Shown: in pieces, positions 47,723 through 61,069 of the stretch
Layout: each line of letters starts with the position of its first letter
Numbering within the stretch: the stretch's first letter is position 1
NCBI RefSeq assembly: GCF_000204055.1
Contig: NW_006768765.1
Span: 512,453-576,452 of the forward strand
Length of the DNA stretch: 64,000 nt
Origin: Melampsora larici-populina 98AG31
Lineage: Eukaryota > Basidiomycota > Pucciniomycetes > Pucciniales > Melampsoraceae
Direction: 5' to 3'
Made by a program: the position numbers and the translations under genes
Notes under the pieces: generated by a model
The model's database searches: none
Told to the model about the DNA's origin: nothing
Seen by the model: the letters and a program-made list of their open reading frames with translations, nothing else

Positions 47723-50386
47723 CTATTGTTCCATCGCATAGGCATCATTATTCACTTGACTTGGCTTTGAATCATTGTCTTTCTTCTCAGGTGAAAATGA
47801 TCTAACAGGTGATAATGATCGATGTTCAAGTACGAGTGAAAGACCTTGACAACTTGCATTCCTAGTGATTCGTCGATTGTTATTAGGATTATTATTGATT
47901 CCTTCATTCAGAGTGGTGGGTATGGTTGAATTGTTATTACTATTTAATTTCATCATGCCTATTCCTCCTACAACAGGTGCAGTCATCTCTTGTTTTTTCT
48001 CTTTCATTCGACCTGTGAATATGAAGATAGCACGATCAGAGATTTATCACTCAGTCTAATGCAAGTTAAAGAACATGTTTGAAAATCGCTTACCAAAAAG
48101 TTCACCAACCACCATATAATCTCTTGGTGTGGCAAAACTAGTAGGCTGTTCTTGTAAGAACCTCATCACAGTCTCTAGCGCACCCAGAGCTTCATCAAAT
48201 CCGACTCTAGATCGAGCATTGGGACCCTTATGTGCATTGTTACGATTGGTGGGCCAGCCATCAGAAGATCCCCAACTACTTGTGGCAGAAGGAATGGAAG
48301 CCGATCCGAAACTATCGGTATCCTCCTTGGCAGAATGTGGACGACTCATCATCACAGAGGCAACTCTTCCTCCAGTTCTTGAAGGACAGACTGGTGCGAG
48401 TTCAGGACCAGCAGATCGAGGCATGGTACCATATTGATGATATTGATTGCCATTGGAGTGTGCCGAATACGAAGAAGATGCGGAAGAGGTTGAGCAGCAT
48501 CCAAGGGTTGGGCAGACCCCTCCACGTCCAGTATTATGAGCCAGATGAGTGGGTGGAGCTGAACCAGGAGATGCATAAGGGTGATAATATCCAGCTGGAC
48601 TAGGTAAGGCGCTAGCACTAGAATGCAAGGCTGGATGCGAAAGTGCATGACGAAGACTGGGGAAGTTGCGTCGGTTCGGGGCGGTACGGATTGGAGTCGG
48701 GTTAGGAGTAGAATGGAGGGGGTGATGAGAATAACCAGAGGCAGTAGTACCAGGTCCAAAGCCATGAGTCGGTCCGCGAGGATCATCGCCATTGCCAAAG
48801 ACTGAAGATGATTGATGAGAAGCGACAGAGGCTGAAGAGCTACGAGAGTGGGTTGAGCTGGAGTGATGGATTTCCATTGAAGTTGGACGATAATCAAAGC
48901 TCGAAGGGTGGCGCCTTCCTAGGTCAGTTGCTTGTGATTGATTTCCGTGTGAGCTGAGCGAAGGTGGTGGTGGCGGTTGATTAGAAGGTTGATGATGATG
49001 AGAGGGGAACACGACCGTCTCCTCCGCGCTAGTTTCAATCTCGTCACCATACTCTTCTACTCCTTCCATTGCATCGTCGTGATCTGCTGGGTTCTTGTCA
49101 GCTGGTTGAAAATGATGATCATGATCGCGAAGGGGTGCTCTGGAAGGTGAACGAAGGGTGCGGGAAAGATCGGTAGACTTGACGCCAGTCGGTCCATCAC
49201 CAGTGGTGGAAGAGTTGGGACTCGAAAGGGGAGGTGTGGCCGGCTCGTCGACGTCTTCACCGCCGAGCCGTGGCATCAAGAGTGGAGGCCGAGGTGAGTA
49301 GAGTCGGGTGGGTGAGATTGAACGCTTTGGGCCTTCCTCTTCATCGAGTTGTTCGGGATCGTCTTCTTCGAGCTCTTCTTCCTCTTCTTCTTCTTCCTCT
49401 TCCTCTTCATCCTCTTCCTCTTCCTCTTCATCCTCCTCGTCTTCTTCTTCTTCATCTTCATCGACACATTCATCTCTTTCCTCAGTATTGCCATTGAGCA
49501 ATGTAGCAGAGCGTGAGGTCTGAGGAGTTCGAGGCGGTGCTTGAGTCTCGGTCGATTGTATGGGTAAAGCGTGGACCTGATGAGTGATCGATTGAGACTG
49601 CTCGGAAGTGACCGAAGGATGATTAAGATTAGGATCAAGAAATCGACCACCCTTGATCTGAGCACGTTCCTTGAAAGCGTCAAGCCAACCGTTGGAAGCC
49701 TTAAAAGCCCCTTCACCTAATCCGATCTCCTGTGAGACATCGAGTGCTAAATCTTTGATGGTACGATCACCCAAGAACGCGCCTTGAAGGGCTCTCATCC
49801 GACAACGCCTCACCACCTCAGATTCAAGTTGTGGAAATCGACCACCTCGATGTTTGATCACCTTTGCAGCTCGAGCAGTAGGCGAGATGCTGAGCCATTT
49901 GTCACGATACTTGAGAATTTTTGAAACTGAAGATCGATCGATACCCCATTGAAGTGCGATATCCTCTTGAGTTGATTTTGGATGAGCAGCAGCATACTCG
50001 CAAATCCTACGACGATCGAGATTGTTGAGCTTGGACTGACGTCGAGCTGTCTTTGGAGGAGGTCGACCAAGAGGATGCGGAGGATGAGGAAGTGGATGGG
50101 TAGGATGATGCGGCGATTGTTGAGGATGATGTTGAGGGTGTGATTGTTGTTGAGATTGATGGTGATGGTGATGGTGAAGATGATGAGATGAAGGAGGAGC
50201 GGAAGGAGGTTGATGTTGGTGTTGGTGTTGGTGTTGATGATGGTGATGATATTGAAGGTGATTAGATTGTGATTGTTGATTATGGTTGAGATGGTGATGA
50301 TAAGAAGGCTCAGGAGGAAGAGTGGAGATTGAAGGTAAGAAGGCTTGGTGGGCCAAGATAGCGTTGGGTGTAGGGCGGGAGAGCAT
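47723..50386 (-). CDS. CENP-B/pipsqueak-type DNA-binding protein
   Basis: Exons 48094-50386 and 47723-48012 (intron GTAAGC...CACAG) give 860 residues from ATG 50386. An in-frame ATG at 50497 would add 37 hydrophobic residues and is less likely. A His/Gln/Pro-rich N terminus leads to a basic GRPPPKTARR stretch. A psq-type helix-turn-helix follows (about residues 117-165, RRICEYAAAHPKSTQEDIAL...SSVSKIL), then a CENP-B/Tc5-type helix-turn-helix (about 185-245, ending NGWLDAFKER). The rest is low complexity with a long Glu/Asp block (about residues 310-350). No DDE nuclease domain is present, so this looks like a domesticated transposase-derived nuclear factor, not a transposon. Targets are unknown. 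Confidence 0.9.
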
Positions 50387-53129
50387 GTCAAAGTTGACTA
50401 TGAAGAATGTTCGAGATAGATCACAATGAGAAAGACCAAAAGAGAATGAACCGAAAAAAGAAACAAATGAGGTGAGATGTTTGTAAAGTGAAGTCAAGAG
50501 TATTTATTATTGTGGTCGGGATTCAGTTGAGTTGATTCGATTGAGAGTGATAAAGAAAAGTAAACAAGATGGTTTTTAAGATATATATGTATAATTCGAA
50601 ATCAAAAAAAAAGATGTGAAGGATATCAACTAGAAGACTTGAGTGAAGTTTTGAGTAAATACAATCGATTCTTGATGCTTGAAGAAGGAATTCAGGATGG
50701 ATGAGGAATCAAGCAAGTCTAGATGGATGTGTATGATGGATTGGGGGAATGAAGATGGTCGATCGATTTGAAGAGAAGGAGAGTTTTAAGTTTTGATACC
50801 AAGTTTTTCTGAGTTAAAAGAATTAATCAGAAAAATAGAACTCATACACCAGAAAAGAAAGTAAGTATCAAATTGAATGTTTGTTGTGAAGTGAAGGTTG
50901 GGTGTGTCAGTGTGTGTGTGTGTAGATTATCTTTTAATCTGAGAAGGAGTCTAAGTTAACGGTTGAAGACTTAAATCAACAACTCTGCGTTGTACCAATT
51001 CTCAACATCTGCTCAAGGAATTGATGACCAAATAAACTATCAAGCTGATTGATGATGATGACGATGATGAGATTGATAAAGTGTAAAGAGTAGTGAGAAT
51101 GTATCATCCAGTAGAATGTCAACTTCCTAAGGATCCGATTGGTTGTGTAAAGTAGAGATTACAAATTGTGTATTGATTGATCGATTGATTGAAAATTTTC
51201 CAAGAGATGGGGTGAAAAGAAAGAAAGAAAGAAAGAAGGAAATTAACGAAACTTAAAGAATTGAGAAGGTGTTTGAGTATGGTGAACTGAATTGAATTCA
51301 CTAGTTCTAACTTTTTGGATTTCAAGTATAAAGTAGCACACTCTAATAATTCATGAGAAGGAAAAGAAGGAAACCGTGAAACCAAAGTTAAAAGATACTC
51401 TCTCTATCTCTATCTCTCTCTCTTTGAAGCTCAATCTTCTCCTCAAGTCTTGGGTGTGGTGATGATGAGAGCAACTTATGCAGTCTATAAACGTCAAGTC
51501 AGATACCCTGTAGAAGATTTCTTTAACGCGAGGGAAAAGTGTGGAGTGAATGATCAGTTTACGTCTACATACTACAAACCACGAAACTAAAAGATATTAC
51601 ACACACACCAAAGGGAATGCCAGATAAGTATCATCTGGTCAAATCAAGTCTCAAGTGTCATCCACCGATCGAAAAAAAAAAAAAAGGTTGATGATCTTAA
51701 CCATGGTGTCATAGGATAGGGTCACACACACGCACTTCAATCGAAGATTTCGTAAGAGCTGCTGTTTTACCGTACTCTAAACAGATACTCATCCATCATA
51801 GCTCACTCTTTTGATTGATTTGAGGGGCAACTCTAGAATCCAGAGAATTGTCTCAGAGATATGGCCCATCATCCGGAAATAAAAGCTTAAAATATGAGTC
51901 ATGTAAAATGTGATGAAGTGTGTACATATGTAGTCACAAAAGGTGGAAGTGGGAAGGGGAAGTCATGTTGGATAACCGGATGATGATCTGAGTTGAGGTT
52001 TTATTTCGAGGTTGCAAAAAAAAACTTGAAGTGTGATTCGATTCAGTTCATAAATCGAAAACACTTCCTCGTATCACATCTTTTTGATGGCTTCAGGTGC
52101 TGTTGTATGCTCGCACTCGTTAATCCTGCCTCTGCCTCTTGTGCCCTTCAACATGCCATCACTCCAAGCCGTGGCATGGTATGTTGTAAACAGAGAGACC
52201 CACGAACCCCAATCCATAGCTCATCTCACCCACACTTCTCATGCGCTCGGTTTGTCGATGGTTATCATCAATTCCCAGCCTAAACCTGATTCATCAGTCA
52301 TCAATCTTCCATCGATACATTCTCTCTCTCTCTGTCTTGCTCTTTAACCTTCCTCATCCGACCCCACTCGAATGATTGAGGAAACACTGAACCCCAAACC
52401 AAAACGGTGTATCACCGACTGTATGTACGAGAAAAAAAATCTTCAATCCACCCAATTATTAATCCGGCTGAGCTTCAGACTCCAGCACGGTCGTTCTAGA
52501 CTTTACTTGGTTGCCTTTTATGCTTCTGCTTATTTGCATCAGTCTTTTTGATCCCTCCTTTCAGACATCACACGCGTCGTAGTGCTCACTGTCACGTCAC
52601 ATCGATCAATTCTCAGTTTTATCCATTGATTTGAATCTTTTGATACCCAGAAAGAAAAGTTACCAAATAATATTGACCTTGATTATTATTTTTTTGATCC
52701 GTTAACGACACGTTCATCAAGTTCGAAATCATAAAAAAGCCCAAGTAGGAATTCACAAATCAATACATATAACTTGAGATACATAATTTTTTCTTGATTT
52801 AGTGTATGAAACTTGATTTATGTATACAATTTTACAAACTTCACATTTTTCAGAAAAAAAGAATTAACCGAGATCTCAAATCAGGTGATTTGTAAGTTGA
52901 AAAAAAAACGATTTTTTCTTCTTCCGGTAATCCTTGAGGTTGAGATCCGTTCCAGTGATGTATCATATATATTATCACAACGTTTGTGTTCATCAGATTA
53001 CTGTCTCGTGTTAGCACAGCGTTCTTATTGATCGAGACTGAGTTTCATGTATGTACGTCAGTGAGTCGGGATTTTGTTGGAGGTTTCAATATTGTACGTA
53101 TATGATATGTGAGTTCAATATCTAAGATC
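50387..53129. other. Long intergenic region upstream of the CENP-B-type gene
   Basis: Contains the presumed promoter and 5' UTR. Microsatellites include a GTGTGTG run at about 50913, an AAAG repeat at about 51220-51240 and a CTCTCTAT-type run at about 51398-51422. Small ORFs at 51993-52347 have no motifs. No RNA gene recognised. Confidence 0.5.
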
Positions 53130-53560
53130 TCAACTCAAGGCAAAAAATGTGGAATGATGGCCCGGTTCAGAGTTTACGGGGAGGATACAAAGGTTTGTCG
53201 TTTCGAAGTCCACGGGATTGGGCCGTTGCGGAAAAGAGTGATGAAGCCGTGAGATGATCGAGCACCTTCTTCTCCCCAGTTGGCGTCGGCATAGGTGTGT
53301 AGCGGTGGGTTGATGTCTTGACAAATCAGTTGGCTTTTGATGCCTGAGATGCTCAAATGCATATCTGATCAGATTTCCAACTCCTTCCCAATGTTGGCGA
53401 CATGGTCGAACAGAGAAACAGGCCATATGGTTGACAGCGCAGGTAATATCGGGGCGTGTTGCTACAAATAGGTGATTGAGGCATCCAAATGGCTGATGGA
53501 GTTCGAGTTGTATTGACTTGCTCTTCATCTTCCGTAGGTGATATGGGGAACCAACCAAAA
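53130..53560 (-). pseudogene. Copia RNase H remnant
   Basis: Two minus frames carry overlapping pieces of one copia segment. VATRPDITCAVNHMA...RPCRQHWEGVGNLIRY lies in one frame, and YADANWGEEGARSSHGFITL followed by the SKRQT motif lies in another. A frameshift near 53340 separates them. The fragment is isolated, with no integrase or Gag, and differs clearly from the copia element at the left end of the window. Confidence 0.85.
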
Positions 53561-53564
53561 AAAG

Positions 53565-53785
53565 CAGGCAAGCACCTAACCCAACAAAGTCCCTCTTGGC
53601 GAGTGAGCCTGCGAGAGAGGGACTTTTGGGTTATCCACAAAGTTTGATGTGTGAGCAAGAAACTTTTGGCTGGGGAGTATTTCAACCCGTCATAACTTCT
53701 TACCCTTCAAATTAACAGCCTTCAGACCAATGCAGGGGTTTGTGCACCTATTCAACCTGCTTTATGTGTCTGAGTGTGTATGTGA
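53565..53785 (-). repeat. Left arm of a diverged inverted repeat flanking the gypsy element
   Basis: Read on the minus strand, this matches the plus strand at about 61070-61242 plus 61623-61665. Shared blocks include ACTCCCCAGCC, AAGTTTCTTGCTCACA and a GCCAAGAG...TTAGG tail. The two arms bracket the gypsy element (53878-60625). This arm lacks the 373-bp element found in the right arm, so it is an empty site. Confidence 0.75.
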
Positions 53786-53877
53786 TGCAATGATTGCAGA
53801 ACAATCAAAGGCTGAAGCTTGCAATAGAAAAGCAAATTTCCAAGAAAGCTGCACAACCTGTCAAAAGCTCACACCGG

Positions 53878-54272
53878 TGTGATACCCTATTTCGGCCATC
53901 CTCTTTGTTCTCTTTGTACGCGCTTTTCAGCGCTATTCTACTTTCCATTTCTTTTCTCTGTGCTTTTCATTCTATACTTTATTTCATTATTTCTGATCGA
54001 AACGGATCCTACCAGATCCGTCCCGATCAACTACTTGTATTGCGCGTCTGTCCAGTGTACCAAAGTCCACTTGTACCGGATTCGGATATTCTCCATATCT
54101 TGTATCGAGATGATCTCTGATCATCTCTTATTGTATCACTTTCTCTTGTTTCCTTTTTCGATACCTCCACCAAGATGCTCGACTATATAAGTCATCCGCA
54201 TCTTCCCAGTAATCTAATCCCTAAGTTACTTCCTGCTTACAATCCGCACCCAAACATTGTGAGTAGATCACA
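53878..54272 (+). repeat. 5' LTR of gypsy element
   Basis: 395 bp. Contains a TATA-like CTATATAAG about 90 bp from its end, the likely promoter of the element. Four transitions separate it from the 3' LTR. Confidence 0.97.
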
Positions 54273-54798
54273 AATATATATTTGTGTGTTTTACAATTCT
54301 TTTTTATCCTCTAACTTTAAATCGCTCAACAACTCGATATCGAAAGAGTTCAAATGTATTGATCTGTGACTCTGTTTCCCTAACCCTGTGTTTCTATCCC
54401 CAACTCCGATCCTAGATATCCCTTTCGGATCGAACCAAACCAGTAGTTACAACCCTTTCACCCAGCTCAATACCGCCGTAAGTTTCCAGAATTTCCTAGC
54501 TAGTTACTCTAGATTCCATACGACACTCCTCCTCGATTAGTTAGAACTTATCAAAGAACTCCTTTTTCTTCTCTTACACACACAGAACCAACCTTCAGAA
54601 ATACCTACAAACCGTTAACAAAACCTACACCACTTTTATCAAAATAATTTTATCGCGCTTTTTAGCAAAACCGATTTTTGAATCATCCTATATTCTTTTT
54701 AAAGAATTAACGTACGTACATTAGACTCTGATCAAGCCTCTATCCCAAAGAACTATATTCAATTCCTTTTTAACTTGTTAACGTTTAGAACCTCAGCA

Positions 54799-57700
54799 AT
54801 GGAAGACCATCCCGGATTCGTTCAAATCCCTGTCGAAGACCTTCGCTTGATCAAGGCACAACTAGAGCAGTTTAACATCGACGCTCACCACCGTGATGAA
54901 AATCACGCTAGGGAAATAGCAGATCTTCGACAACAACACCAGAATGTTTTCCAACAACAAACGAATCAAATCAACCAACTTGAGAATCTTCTCAATAACC
55001 GCGCTAATAACCCGCCTCCTCCCAAACCCGACGCTTTTTGGGCTGAGCCTAGAAAGTTCACCGGATACGGCGATAACGCCCAACTCTGGTTCTCAGAGTT
55101 GGAATCGAATTTTACAATGCATAGGTACCCGGAATCTTCCTGGGGCGAAATGCTCGGCTCATACCTGGACGAGGAAAGTAATATGTTCTGGCATGAAGTG
55201 CGCAAGACTCAAGGAGGCACCATCACCGATTACCAAGATTTCAAATCCCATTTCTTAAGCCACTACAACTTCGATATGATGGTAGAAGAAATCTTGGAGA
55301 AAGTAAAAATATGTTATTACAAAGGCGACATAAATGATTATATTTTAAGATTCAGAAGATTAATGGCTTACTTACCTTTAGACACCGTCACTTTCGAAAC
55401 TCGCAAGTTTAACTTCATTGACAAGCTCCCCGCTCACTTTAGGGAGAAGATCAATAACAAAGGCAACATTCGAACAAACAAAGACATGGAACTCATCTAT
55501 TCAGCTGCAAGAGAAGCTGAGAGAACTGTGAAAATTAATAATAGAAGTTTTAAAACCCAAGAACACCACAAAACTCCTAATTTCCATCACAAAAACTTCG
55601 ACAAGAAACCTTTCAACTCCTTCCGCCCCAATAATCGCTCCTCCAACCTCTTCGGTAAACCTCACGCCGTCACTAACGGCTCAGGACCTATGGACTTAGA
55701 TGCCGTGGACATGTCCAAAATCGAATGTTATAATTGCCATGGTATGGGGCATATGTCCGACAAATGTCCCAAAGGACCAAGGAAGAAATCATTCAACAAT
55801 CCAAGGAGTCGTCATAACAACAACGACCGACGGAAACCTAACCTTCTCTTGTTTGAACACCTTCCCTTTCACCCTGATGTTTCCACTTCTCTTGACTCTT
55901 TCATTCCGCCTTTTCAAGATCACGAGCTTAAAGAAGAGAAACCGTTTATCACCCCTTTTTCGGACGCCAATGGACAAATCTTCTGTGCGTCTCAAGAATC
56001 ATCCGAAAGTTTAGACGGCCCGACTGAAGATGGGAGAATCAATCTTGAGGAATATAAGAACAATTATCTTGAAGCTTTACGTGATATAGAACCTGAAACC
56101 TTACTCAATCTATCAAGGGAAAGAGAAGCTGTCGCAAACGTCATTAAGGAGGCCAAGAACTTCCGCTGCTGCAAGTCCTGTAAAGGATATGGAAATGAAG
56201 ATAGCCCTCCTACAACCTCTAGCGGCATCAGCTATTTCGACTTAAGTCCTCAAGACTTCAAGAACCCTCATAATAAAAGAACCCATGTCGATAGCCCGAC
56301 GTTACCAAACACTTCAGAAAATTCAATTACTGGACACACTACGTTTAGTATAGACATCAAAACTGGTCCTTCAGGCCCCGAGAAGAAGCAAAAGTTGGAA
56401 ATACCAGCTATCGACGGATACAAATTCACCACAGCCCGAACTCCTTCCCCTCTCAACCATCCAGACACTGAAGAATTGGCCAAACGGGAATTAACCAGCG
56501 TTGAAAACTGGAATCACATCCTCAACACCACCTACACTAGCTGGGCCGACAGGGACGACTTCGACTCGGTATGTACACCAGACGAAGAAAACTCCAGCAC
56601 CGCCGCCGTGGACTCTTGCGGCAGTGTGACAAGCGATGTCCATTCAAACTTGACCGATTATGATGACCTTAGGCCTCAAGCAGTCGACTCCCCTGTCTTG
56701 ACGACTTCCTTACAAGACCTATCTGCAGTCGACATCGAACCAATCCCATTAATAAAAAGGGATCACCCCACTTGGCCGATACCCAACCGTATACCTCATC
56801 TTGCCTCACACAAAGACAATGGAAAAACGTCGTTACCTATTTACCCAGTTGTCTTCCGAAACATCCAAATCAACGCCATCATCGACTCTGGCGCCGCCGC
56901 TAATTACATCTCAAAAAACCAGACTGAGGAAATGAAGAGACTATTTCCAACTAAAGTTGATATCTTACCAGTAAACCAACAAGGAGTCCGTCTAGCTAAT
57001 GGAGCAAAGGAGTCCTGCAATCAAGTTGCGCTTTTTGAAGCGGAAATTAAGGACAAACTCAGCATGGACACTTTCAAATTTAAACTCAGAGCTTTCATTC
57101 TCCCCTTGCCCAATATCTCCCTTATCTTAGGTCTACCATGGCTACGCGAACAGAAGCCCCTCGTCAACTTCACCACGGGAATATATGTTGTCAAAAACGG
57201 GTTCAGAGTTAGACCAAGACAATACGAACCGAAATTATTCACCATGAACGGAGATACCTATGAGAAAATGTTAGAAGACTTGGCTAGAAAGACCGCACCA
57301 GCCTGTTGGAAAGAGGAAATAGGAACCGTCAATGGTAAGTACAAACACTCTATTGACACAGGAGAAGCGAAGCCAATTAAAACTCACGGTCGTCCACATA
57401 CACCTCCAGAGCATGCCACCATCAAACAATTCGTCGAGGAAAGTATAGCTCAGGGCATCATCGAACCCTCTGATTCCCCTTGGAGTTCCCCGCTATTACT
57501 TGTAAAAAAACCTGACGGCTCTAATAGGGTATGTGTCGATTATCGTGCCTTGAACAAAGTAACGAAAAAAAATGCTTACCCTCTCCCTCGGATTGACGAC
57601 GCGTATCTCTTCTTATCTGGATCTAAGGTTTTTTCAACTATTGACTTGAAGTCTGGCTTTTGGCAGGTGCCAATGGAAGGAGCCGACAAACAGAAAACGG

Positions 57701-60066
57701 CGTTTACATGTAGGTTGGGCCATTTCCAATGGCGTGTTATGCCTTTTGGTCTTTGTAACGCCCCTGCCACTTTCCAAGAAATGATGAATTCGGTGTTAAA
57801 AGACGTAATTGATAAATTTGTGTTGGTTTATTTAGATGACGTAATCATTTTCTCGAAGAATGAAGAGGACCACAAGAATCACATCAAGATAGTCTTCGAA
57901 ATCTTAGAAAAAGAAGGCCTAGTCGTATCAGCAAAGAAATGCAAGTTTGGAAAATCATCGTTATTATTTTTAGGACACGTTGTCAATGGAGACGGTATTA
58001 GAGTTAACCCTGAAAAGATTCAAAAGATAGTTGAGTGGCCCGTTCCTACTAATATCTCCCACGTTCGAGGATTCCTGAACCTTTGTACTTATTACAAACG
58101 GTTTATTTTAAAGTTTTCTTCAATTGCATCACCTTTATATCGATTGACTGAAGGATCCCCACGCCCCGGGACGTCAATCGTCTGGGGGGATGAGGAACAG
58201 ATCGCTTTCGACAAACTCAAACATTCACTGTCTCAAACAGTCCCGCTTCAACACCCAGAACCCTTCAAGCCTTTTGTACTTGACACCGACGCCTCGGGTA
58301 CTAATATTGGAGCTGTTCTCCAGCAAGATACTAACGTGGAGATCCCTGAAGGTGTAAGCTTTGATTATAACCTATACCAAAAGAACTTGAAGAACTCGAA
58401 TCTGAGACCCATTGCCTTCGAATCTCGCAAACTATCCAAAACCGAACAGAACTACTCCGCTCAAGAACGCGAGTTACTTGCTATCATACACGGACTTAAA
58501 CACTTCTGAGGATTCATTGAAGGTTCGCCCGTCCTCGTTCGAACAGATCATGAATCTCTCAAATACTTCAAAACTCAAAAACATATTAATCGTCGTCTCG
58601 CTCGTTTCGTAGATGAAATCGAATTCTTTGATGCTCATATCATTTACCGTCCTGGAAAGGACCAACTGGCAGCTGACTCTCTCTCCAGAAAACCGGACAC
58701 AAAATTTGATAAAGAACCACCAGAAACCGCTCCGTCTCTATTCAGCATTGTCAACGATATGGACTATTATAACAATCTTCTCAAGTATAAACTCCAACTA
58801 CGAGCAGGAGTTGAACCGGCCTCGATTGGATCCGGCGACTTCATACTAGATGGAGATAGATTAATGAAAATCGATCTTGAAGACCCTCACAAAGACCAAC
58901 TAACCGTACCAACTAGTTCCCGCGAAGCAGAAAGGATCTGCTACCGAATCCACCAAGATCTTGGGCATCAAAACGAAAAAGATGTCCTAGACGCAGTTAA
59001 CAAACGCTACTGGATTCGCGACGTTTCAAGAATTGTCAGGGAGGTTGTTAGTATGTGTGAAGCTTGCCAAGTCCACGCCCCACCAAGCGGTCGTCAAGGT
59101 ATGCCTCTCCAATTCATGCCTCGTGGCAAGCCATTCCGCAAATGGGGAATGGACTTTGTCGGTCCATTACCAAAGACGGCTAACAACAATCAATATTTTA
59201 TCACCGCAATTGATTATGGAACAGGATGGGCCTACGCGAAACCTCTCAAATCCACCTCCTCAGATGCTGTGGTAGCCCTAGTCAAGGAAATAACCTTGAA
59301 CCATGGGGTCCCAGAGGAGGTGATCACTGATAACGGTGCGGAATTCATGTCTCAAAACTTCAAGACTCATTTAAAAGAAAATAACATCAGACAGAAGAAC
59401 ACCTCACCTTATCACCCACAAACAAATGGTTTAATCGAGAGATTCCACGGAACACTAACTAACGCGCTCCGTAAGTTTTGTAGTCCCTATAACCAAAATT
59501 TGTGGGATAGATACTTAAATACTTGTTTATTCGCATATCGTGCCTCATACTCTCACTCGATGAAAGCCTCACCCTTCTATATGGCCTATGGGGAAGAAGC
59601 CCGGCTACCATCTGAAGAAGTAAGTGTAAAGTTCGATGACTCATACAAGAACCTTGACCTAATCTACCGACAACGTAATCTCTCAGTTAGCAAACACGGT
59701 GAAACAAGAAATGACCTCATTAACCAACTCAATGAAAAAGCCAAAGAGAGGTCGGCGTCATCGGAAGAAACGTACACCGAACGGAATCTTCGCCCAGGCG
59801 ACCGAGTCCTCCGGTGCTTCGAAGGACGACCTTCGAAGCTCCACCCAAAATGGGACGGACCCTTCATCGTCAAGGACGCAGACCCCCATGGTACGTTTAC
59901 CCTAATGACTTCTAACGGCCATGTATTGAAAGCTAAGGTCAATGGATGTTGCTTAAAAAAATTTAAAGGCTCAAGCGACGAATTCTACTTCGCATCCAGC
60001 CGTCTTCACCAGCGAGATCAAGTGGCTCGAAGGAGAGGCGCTAGGACATCTCTTGATCAGTCGTGA
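54799..60066 (+). pseudogene. Gypsy gag-pol polyprotein with one in-frame TGA
   Basis: The frame from ATG 54799 runs to TGA 58507-58509, continues in the same frame and ends at 60066. Domains in order: coiled Gag, a CX2CX4HX4C knuckle (55726-55767, CYNCHGMGHMSDKC), and a protease DSGAA at about 56884. Next are reverse transcriptase with YLDD at 57829-57840, RNase H (LDTDASG near 58280), and an integrase H2C2 finger at about 58954-59064. The integrase core has MDFVGPL, TDNGAEF and NGLIERF. The TGA falls inside RNase H where a Trp codon (TGG) is expected. No chromodomain is seen. Apart from the TGA the element looks competent. Confidence 0.94.
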
Positions 60067-60202
60067 AGACTTCTTAAGTTGTATCGACCACGCCTCAGAT
60101 GAGTTTGTTAGAGAATACTTAGATATGATAGTTAAACTTAAAGGCATTACCCTCAAGGAAATAAGCCGACGTACGAAAGGGAAATGGAAGCAAGTAAACT
60201 AG
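59957..60202 (+). CDS. Overlapping +1-frame extension at the gypsy integrase C terminus
   Basis: An open frame of 81 codons starts just after an A7 run (59955-59961), overlaps the integrase end and runs to TAG 60200-60202, close to the polypurine tract. It includes SEIKWLEGEALGHLLIS and ends KGKWKQVN. It has no ATG at its start. It may be the true integrase tail if one extra A has entered the A run, or the product of a programmed frameshift. I do not recognise the sequence. Confidence 0.45.
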   Translation, partial: KNLKAQATNSTSHPAVFTSEIKWLEGEALGHLLISREDFLSCIDHASDEFVREYLDMIVKLKGITLKEISRRTKGKWKQVN

Positions 60203-60230
60203 GAAGTTTACGGTCTTAAGGAGGGGATGG

Positions 60231-60625
60231 TGTGATACCCTATTTCGGCCATCCTCTTTGTTCTCTTTGTACGCGCTTTTCAGCGCTATTCTACTTTCCA
60301 TTTCTTTTCTCTGTGCTTTTCATTCTATACTTTATTTCATTATTTCTGATTGAAACGGATCCTACCAGATCCGTCCCAATCAACTACTTGTATCGCGCGT
60401 CTGTCCAGTGTACCGAAGTCCACTTGTACCGGATTCGGATATTCTCCATATCTTGTATCGAGATGATCTCTGATCATCTCTTATTGTATCACTTTCTCTT
60501 GTTTCCTTTTTCGATACCTCCACCAAGATGCTCGACTATATAAGTCATCCGCATCTTCCCAGTAATCTAATCCCTAAGTTACTTCCTGCTTACAATCCGC
60601 ACCCAAACATTGTGAGTAGATCACA
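60231..60625 (+). repeat. 3' LTR of gypsy element
   Basis: 395 bp, same ends as the 5' LTR, preceded by the polypurine tract. Confidence 0.97.
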
Positions 60626-61069
60626 CCGGGTGTTATTCTCAATAGTGGTTTGATTTGGTGAATCTATTGAGACGCTGCTTGGGGTTCTTTTCCACAAGCA
60701 AGGGATGGATATAGACGTCCATCTCTGCAAAGTACAAATAAGGAAAGAAGGAAATATAGGAAAAGATACAAGATGATGATGTCAGAGACATCAGGATAAA
60801 ATAGAGAATGGGCAGATCCGATTGTACTTGGATCCGGCCGGAAACATTGGTGGACAAATCTGGAGGGTTTGTCAAAGAAAAATGTGGATATGTTTTAAAA
60901 GCACACAAAGTAAAAGAAAAGCATGCTTTGAAAAGTGTGAGGTAAAAGAGATAGGGAACAAAGAGAAATAGAGTATCGCACAGGCAAGCTGAAATGTTAC
61001 ACATGAACAAATTTTTCAAGTCTTCCTGTGGTGCTTTCCTGAAACCAAGAGAGAGATTCCAAAGAACCA

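Larger units (their letters stand above)
53878..60625 (+). mobile_element. Ty3/gypsy LTR retrotransposon, near-complete, young
   Basis: Two 395-bp LTRs (53878-54272 and 60231-60625) start TGTGATACCC and end AGATCACA. They differ at four positions, all transitions (about 1 percent). CCGG flanks both outer ends (53874-53877 and 60626-60629); if the LTR is taken to end at GATCA the shared flank becomes CACCGG. A purine-rich tract (AAGGAGGGGATGG) directly precedes the 3' LTR. The internal region carries one gag-pol frame broken by a single TGA. Confidence 0.97.

Noticed and set aside
49276..49716. Minus ORF of 146 codons and plus Ser-rich ORF (49308-49523) in the CENP-B-type gene
   Set aside because: Both are out-of-frame readings of the Glu/Asp-rich coding repeat.
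60639..61019. 126-codon minus ORF, hydrophobic
   Set aside because: No motif; lies in repeat-derived DNA right of the gypsy LTR.
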